Source of the DNA: Methanomicrobiales archaeon
GTDB lineage: Archaea; Halobacteriota; Methanomicrobia; Methanomicrobiales; Methanospirillaceae
DNA length: 35,950 bases
NCBI GenBank assembly: GCA_012516785.1
Contig: JAAYWH010000058.1
Location: 1 to 35,950 of the forward strand
Reading direction: 5' to 3'
A program made the translations under genes and the position numbers. A model generated the notes under the pieces. That model was not told where the DNA came from, ran no database searches, and saw only the letters and a list, made by a program, of their open reading frames with translations. Below, one piece after another: positions 32,315 through 35,950 of this stretch (the first letter of the stretch is position 1; every line of letters starts with the position of its first letter).

Positions 32315-32839
32315 CTATTTCAGCTTCTTCAGTGACTCCCGTGCGGTATGACGGACCTCCAGTTCCTCGTCGTCAAGCAGCGGTTCCAGATATTCCCTGT
32401 ATCGTATCTCGCCAATCTTACCCAGGGCTTCAGCAGCTGATTGTCTCACCCCTTTTTTTTTGTCGGTCAGGAGTGGGATGATCGCCGGACCCGCCTTGGG
32501 ATCACCAAGTTCACCCAATGCCCATGCAGCTCCCTGGCGGGTCCACCGGTCCGGACTGTCAATGCACCGGATGAGTGGTTCAAATGCCCGGGGATCCCGC
32601 AGGGTTCCAAGCGCCCTGATAGCTACCCAGACGACATCTGGAACCTGGTCTCCGAGCAGAAGAATAAGGGGTTCCACCGCACGTTCGTCACCCATGTTCC
32701 CCAATGACTCTGCTGACCGGGCGCGAAGGGTGGAATTGGGATCGGAAAGTTGTTTTATCAGGATGGAAAGGTTCTGTTCCTGCCGCTCCTCATGGCGAAT
32801 CATCGCCTCTCTCACAGGATCCCGTCCGGTACCATGCAT
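32315..32839 (-). CDS. HEAT-repeat protein (PBS-lyase-type repeats)
   Basis: The 174-residue protein is built of about five 31-residue helical repeats after a charged N-terminus, for example LRARSAESLGNMGDERAVEP, VWVAIRALGTLRDPRAFEPL, TRQGAAWALGELGDPKAGPA and VRQSAAEALGKIGEIRYREY. Such bacterial and archaeal HEAT proteins are usually scaffolds and give no specific function. The ATG at 32839 is preceded by GAGGG at about eight bases. It is divergent from the USP-GNAT gene and converges on the double rubredoxin. Confidence 0.88.
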   Translation of the reverse strand: MHGTGRDPVREAMIRHEERQEQNLSILIKQLSDPNSTLRARSAESLGNMGDERAVEPLILLLGDQVPDVVWVAIRALGTLRDPRAFEPLIRCIDSPDRWTRQGAAWALGELGDPKAGPAIIPLLTDKKKGVRQSAAEALGKIGEIRYREYLEPLLDDEELEVRHTARESLKKLK

Positions 32840-32918
32840 TTGTATGCCCTCATCATGTGCTCTGTAACTTCAGGCATCAATGTTTCTGTTTTCCCCACGA
32901 TGCCTCATGAAAATAGTG

Positions 32919-32932
32919 TGCTATTAATAGCA
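32919..32932. promoter_or_regulatory. 14-base palindrome between divergent genes, TATA-like
   Basis: TGCTATTAATAGCA is a perfect palindrome lying in the gap between the HEAT-repeat gene (minus) and the USP-GNAT gene (plus). It contains a TATA-like core readable on both strands, about 50 bases before the USP-GNAT ATG and 80 before the HEAT ATG. It could be a bidirectional core promoter, an operator, or both. Confidence 0.45.
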
Positions 32933-32978
32933 TCAGGTCGATCTAACAGAATACACCTGGTAACAGTCGAGGGCAACC

Positions 32979-34295
32979 ATGTCTCACCTGATCCTGCTTC
33001 CTACCGATTTCTCTGAATATTCCCGGATGACAGCCGATATGGTGTCAGGTATTCCGGGTGAACATGAAATAATCCTGCTTCATGTAGCGGAGGGGGGCTC
33101 CGGGTCGACACGGAGAATCATTGGTGATCACCACTCCTCATCGAGTTCTGTCGAACAGAGCCTGGAGGCAGAGAAGGGGAGGCTCGTGGCAAGGGGGAAT
33201 ACCGTCCGCACCAGCATCCTCAAAGCGGACGGGCGGGACATCCCTGGATTAATTCTCTCATACGCACGGAAAGAACAGGTGGATCTCATTATGCTGGGAG
33301 CCCGTGGGAAAGGCTTTGTCGAAGGCCTGCTTCTTGGTTCAGTCTCGTCGAAGATTGTCCGTAATGCCACAACTGATGTCCTTATTACCCATCACCCGGG
33401 CCTGGTTCTTCCCTTTCAAAAATCACCAGAACCGAAGACGAACCAAACCCCCTTGTTTTCAAGAGTTCTGTATCCGGTGGACTTCTCAAAACCCTGCCTC
33501 GAGAGGTTGTCCTCTCTCATGGCCCGGGGCATCATCGATGAGATCGTTCTCCTCCACATTATCCCGAATGCAGACAGCCGGAAAGAGCTCGATCAGGCAA
33601 TCAGCGGAGCGTATCTCCAACTCCAGGATCTTGGGAAGCGCTATAACGAAAGCAGCACAAAGGTAAAGCTGCTTCTGCGGTTTGGAAAGCCCGCAGAGAT
33701 GATATGCACGATGGCCCTTGAGGAGAAAGCAACCCTGGTTGCTCTGCCACGGTTAGGGGCTTCGGATTTTACCAGGAGTCTCCCGATTGGAAGCACTGCC
33801 GAGGAAGTGGTAAAGAAGGCAAAAATACCGGTATGTCTGCTCTATCCCGATATCACGCTTGAAGTTTCGGTGCGGGAGCTTGAGAAGGATGAATTCCCTC
33901 TCGCAGAAAAAGTGTGGGCTCATTACCATCAGCAGAAAGCAGACTCCCACACTGACCGTATCTTTGGTGTATTCGTTGAAGGGATGCTGGCGGCGGTTGC
34001 CAGGTGCAGGCGCCATCCGGACGGGCTCGAAGTGGATGGAGTCTTCACCCTCGATGACTTCAGGGGAAGGGGATATGCAAGGGATGTCATGCAGCCATTG
34101 GTGTCAGCCTGTGGGAATGAGATACTGTATATGCATTCCACCCTCGGCCTGGTGGAATTTTATCGTCAGTTTGGCTTTGAAAAAATTCCGGAACAGAACC
34201 TCCCAACGACGATAAAGGCACGGTTCGATTTTGCGATGGGCGAGATGCAGGGATCCAATGTCCAGCCTATGATGCGGAGGGCAACGGACCAGTGA
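32979..34295 (+). CDS. USP-USP-GNAT fusion protein
   Basis: The 438-residue product joins three domains. Residues 1-140 form a universal stress protein domain beginning HLILLPTDFSEYS, with the complete ATP-binding motif G107-x2-G110-x9-G120-S121 (GARGKGFVEGLLLGS). Residues 160-290 form a second USP domain (RVLYPVDFSKPCLERL), whose motif is degenerate (LPRLGASDFTRSLPIGS, first Gly missing). Residues 293-415 form a GNAT domain with DDFRGRGYARDVMQPL (R-G-R-G-Y-A loop, 362-367) and EFYRQFGF. Tandem USP proteins and lone GNATs are common in archaea; the combination suggests an acetyltransferase controlled by nucleotide binding, as in the mycobacterial Pat enzyme where a cAMP-binding domain is fused to GNAT. 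That analogy is inference. The likely ribosome-binding site is GAGGG. Confidence 0.85.
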   Translation: MSHLILLPTDFSEYSRMTADMVSGIPGEHEIILLHVAEGGSGSTRRIIGDHHSSSSSVEQSLEAEKGRLVARGNTVRTSILKADGRDIPGLILSYARKEQVDLIMLGARGKGFVEGLLLGSVSSKIVRNATTDVLITHHPGLVLPFQKSPEPKTNQTPLFSRVLYPVDFSKPCLERLSSLMARGIIDEIVLLHIIPNADSRKELDQAISGAYLQLQDLGKRYNESSTKVKLLLRFGKPAEMICTMALEEKATLVALPRLGASDFTRSLPIGSTAEEVVKKAKIPVCLLYPDITLEVSVRELEKDEFPLAEKVWAHYHQQKADSHTDRIFGVFVEGMLAAVARCRRHPDGLEVDGVFTLDDFRGRGYARDVMQPLVSACGNEILYMHSTLGLVEFYRQFGFEKIPEQNLPTTIKARFDFAMGEMQGSNVQPMMRRATDQ

Positions 34296-34337
34296 TGCTC
34301 GTCTGTTGAAATGTGAGAAATTAGCCACTTTATAGGC

Positions 34338-34376
34338 TTTTTTTAAAAAGGAATGAATCCCTCGAAAAAAAGGGAT
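34338..34376. terminator. Bidirectional terminator between the USP-GNAT gene and mtrH
   Basis: A T7 run (34338-34344) ends the plus-strand gene. The inverted repeat ATCCCT-CGAAAAAA-AGGGAT (34357-34376) abuts the mtrH stop on the minus strand and is followed in that direction by T5 (complement of the A run at 34345-34349). Both features sit in an 80-base convergent gap. Confidence 0.55.
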
Positions 34377-35413
34377 CAGATGAGTTTGAAGATGGGGTGG
34401 GTTTCTGCCTTGACATCGATGCCAAGCGGCCGCACTGCTTCGAGCGTGACGATGTCCATGTAGGCCTGTGCCGTGATCATCGGCTCGACGTTCTCGATCG
34501 GACCGTACATGATAAGGTCGGCGCCAAGCGTGCTTGCGACAAGGTTGCAGCCGATATCCGGAGCTGACCAGGCAGCCTGGATAACTCCGTCAAGGCCGCC
34601 CTTGTAGTGGTGAAGCAGCTGCTTGAGATACACATCCTTGCCCTTCAGGGACTCTGCGAGCGCGGACGGATTCTTCTTCGATCCCTTCCAGCGCTTGAGC
34701 CATGTCCACGCAACGGTCATGTTGTGGTAGGCGCCACCCGTCGGGTATCCATGAATAGCCTTACAGGCGAGGATCTCACGGTATGCACTTCCCGAGCCAA
34801 GTCCGAGTGGTGTTGCGGCGGTATCCAGGATTGGCCGGGTGATACCACACTCTTCGGCAATCTGGATCATCCCTTTTGTCTGACCTGCAACGCCTCCTTC
34901 GACGAGTACCTTCTCCCTTCCTGCTACGGAAGGGTCGGCGGGATTGAAGGCCAGGACAATGGCTGAGTTCACATCACTGTTTTTGAGCGCTTCGATATTC
35001 TCGGGCATAATCGAACCATTGATAGAGTTGTAAATGGCCCGGTGTGCCACTCCGGTATCGGTTACGTACTTACAGGCATGTGCCAGGGCGGCCGGCACAG
35101 AGGAGTCCATAAGAAATGCAGTCTTGCTGTCAAGACTGCAGAACCAGTCGATGTAGCTCTCGAATGCTGCCGGGTATTCAGCGAGGATCTGGATAAAGTG
35201 CGGAATCCCCACAAGATCAGAGAGTTCCTGGCACCTGTTCCAGAGCGCTTCTGCTGCTGCTTTGTCTATCTTTCCGGTCTTGTCATCAAGCACGATCTCA
35301 TGCTTGTTATAGAAGATTGAGCAAGCCAGTACAGTCGGGTATTCACCAGGCTGTCCTCCGATCTTGGTGCCGTTGAAGTCCCAGACTTGCTGCTCTTTTT
35401 CGAATCTGAACAT
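34376..35413 (-). CDS. mtrH: Tetrahydromethanopterin S-methyltransferase subunit H
   Basis: MtrH moves the methyl group from methyl-H4MPT to the corrinoid of MtrA; it is the soluble methyltransferase of the sodium-pumping Mtr complex. The 345-residue product begins MFRFEKEQQVWDFNGTKIGG then QPGEYPTVL, with the TIM-barrel motifs AHRAIYNSINGSIMPENIEA, AIVLAFNPADPSVAGREKVL and GQTKGMIQIAEECGITRPIL. It ends YGPIENVEPM and HPIFKLI. It is about 30 residues longer than the roughly 310-residue MtrH I recall from Methanothermobacter; the extra stretch lies around residues 245-282, before SAPDIGCNLVAS. The ATG follows the strong site GGAGGTGTGA. It is the last gene of the operon, 17 bases after the MtrA-MtrG gene. 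Confidence 0.97.
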   Translation of the reverse strand: MFRFEKEQQVWDFNGTKIGGQPGEYPTVLACSIFYNKHEIVLDDKTGKIDKAAAEALWNRCQELSDLVGIPHFIQILAEYPAAFESYIDWFCSLDSKTAFLMDSSVPAALAHACKYVTDTGVAHRAIYNSINGSIMPENIEALKNSDVNSAIVLAFNPADPSVAGREKVLVEGGVAGQTKGMIQIAEECGITRPILDTAATPLGLGSGSAYREILACKAIHGYPTGGAYHNMTVAWTWLKRWKGSKKNPSALAESLKGKDVYLKQLLHHYKGGLDGVIQAAWSAPDIGCNLVASTLGADLIMYGPIENVEPMITAQAYMDIVTLEAVRPLGIDVKAETHPIFKLI

Positions 35414-35430
35414 GTTCTTTCACACCTCCA

Positions 35431-35949
35431 TTATAGTAAGACGTTTAGTTTCGGGAGCAGTACCAGGAGCAGGACAAATACGGTGAGCCCTGCCACCAGA
35501 CCATAGAGGATACCAATATCCCGACCGATTTTTCTTCCGACGCGCTGGGCGATCTCGGCATCTGCAAACTCGATCTGTTTCTCGATCTTGTCCAGACGCT
35601 GCTCGATCTCAAGGAACTGGGGATTTACCCCTGCCGCTGCGGTCTCTACGCCACCAGCAGCTTCCTTGACCTCGACAACCATCGGGTCAGCAGCGAACGC
35701 ACCCGGGTCTCTCCCCTTGAGTTCGTTGATCTTGGCCCCGATAGTGCCGAGATCTTCGGACTCCATGATGTTGACCAGTTCACACTGCTCCTGGAAGCGC
35801 TTGATAGCATCATCGGCAAGGTTCTCGATGAATGGAATGGCACCTTCAGCCCCGACGACTCTTCCGTCCTTGACCCCGCCTTTATGGAGTGCAGCCATGG
35901 TCTGGCCTGCAAGGTGACCCTTCACCTCGGTCCCGCAGAGCAGGAGGAA
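35431..35949 (-). CDS. MtrA-MtrG fusion, methyltransferase corrinoid subunit (5' truncated by the window)
   Basis: The frame is open to the window edge, so the N-terminus is missing. The visible part begins [19 protein letters not shown] and continues with [20 protein letters not shown] and [20 protein letters not shown], all from the corrinoid-binding MtrA domain. The GTG at 35925 is an internal codon. At about 35670 the MtrA part ends; a short Ala/Gly/Val linker follows. From about 35616 the sequence is MtrG-like: [40 protein letters not shown] and a C-terminal transmembrane helix. Normally mtrA, mtrF and mtrG are separate genes in the order A-F-G-H. Here MtrG's helix appears to replace MtrA's own membrane anchor, and no MtrF lies between. 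A gene upstream of the window could still supply MtrF. Confidence 0.85.
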   Translation of the reverse strand, partial: FLLLCGTEVKGHLAGQTMAALHKGGVKDGRVVGAEGAIPFIENLADDAIKRFQEQCELVNIMESEDLGTIGAKINELKGRDPGAFAADPMVVEVKEAAGGVETAAAGVNPQFLEIEQRLDKIEKQIEFADAEIAQRVGRKIGRDIGILYGLVAGLTVFVLLLVLLPKLNVLL

Positions 35950-35950
35950 A

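Noticed and set aside
1-35950. CRISPR array, insertion sequence, prophage or other mobile element
   Set aside because: No regularly spaced repeats, transposase, integrase or terminal inverted repeats were seen; gene content is core metabolism and translation with a modest accessory part.

Overview
The window comes from a hydrogenotrophic-type methanogenic archaeon, most plausibly of the order Methanomicrobiales. It carries three separate pieces of the C1 pathway (mer, mtd and the end of the mtr operon), a Tfx regulator, an NrpR nitrogen repressor, a coenzyme F390 synthetase-like enzyme, a PGF-CTERM S-layer-type protein, and the classical archaeal S10/spc ribosomal-protein order with archaea-only members (S4e, L32e, L19e, Rnp1). 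The order-level assignment is inferred from gene content; no marker was aligned.

Layout. 2-5139: the 3' end of a secreted PGF-CTERM surface glycoprotein, AMP phosphorylase (nucleoside salvage), and a membrane-anchored multi-repeat surface protein. 5140-8246: a mostly empty stretch with a terminator-like hairpin, tRNA-Arg(TCG) on the minus strand back to back with dut, then nrpR, converging on a divergent FtsZ/CetZ-like gene. 8247-12064: mer, a GalT-like HIT-superfamily gene, mtd on the opposite strand, and divergent tfx. 12065-12640: a region without a credible ORF that is packed with consecutive hairpins, lying downstream of a TATA-like box and directly before rpl3. 12641-26979: one tightly packed, largely overlapping array of 27 genes (23 ribosomal or RNase P proteins, then secY, adkA, an EMC3/DUF106 membrane protein and cmk), including a 51-residue S14. 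26980-34295: accessory genes: a GNAT and DUF2156 pair, MarC, an F390 synthetase/PaaK-like adenylating enzyme with a molybdopterin-fold lipoprotein upstream, a double rubredoxin, a HEAT-repeat protein and a USP-USP-GNAT fusion. 34376-35949: mtrH and the 3' part of an apparent MtrA-MtrG fusion, both on the minus strand.

How the parts work together. Mtd and Mer catalyse the two F420-dependent reductions of the C1 unit on tetrahydromethanopterin. The Mtr complex then moves the methyl group to coenzyme M while pumping sodium. Tfx, divergent from mtd, is of the family known to bind the fmd (formylmethanofuran dehydrogenase) promoter. The ribosomal cluster is joined to the Sec translocon gene and to an Oxa1-superfamily insertase gene, tying ribosome synthesis to membrane protein insertion.

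The most noteworthy unexplained element is the 12163-12624 hairpin array, a candidate structured non-coding RNA or unusually long regulatory leader of the ribosomal operon. Other points worth attention are the MtrA-MtrG fusion with no MtrF between the parts, the tubulin-superfamily protein with degenerate GTP-binding and catalytic motifs, and the inverted repeat bracketing the tfx core promoter. No CRISPR array, insertion sequence, integrase or rRNA gene was seen.
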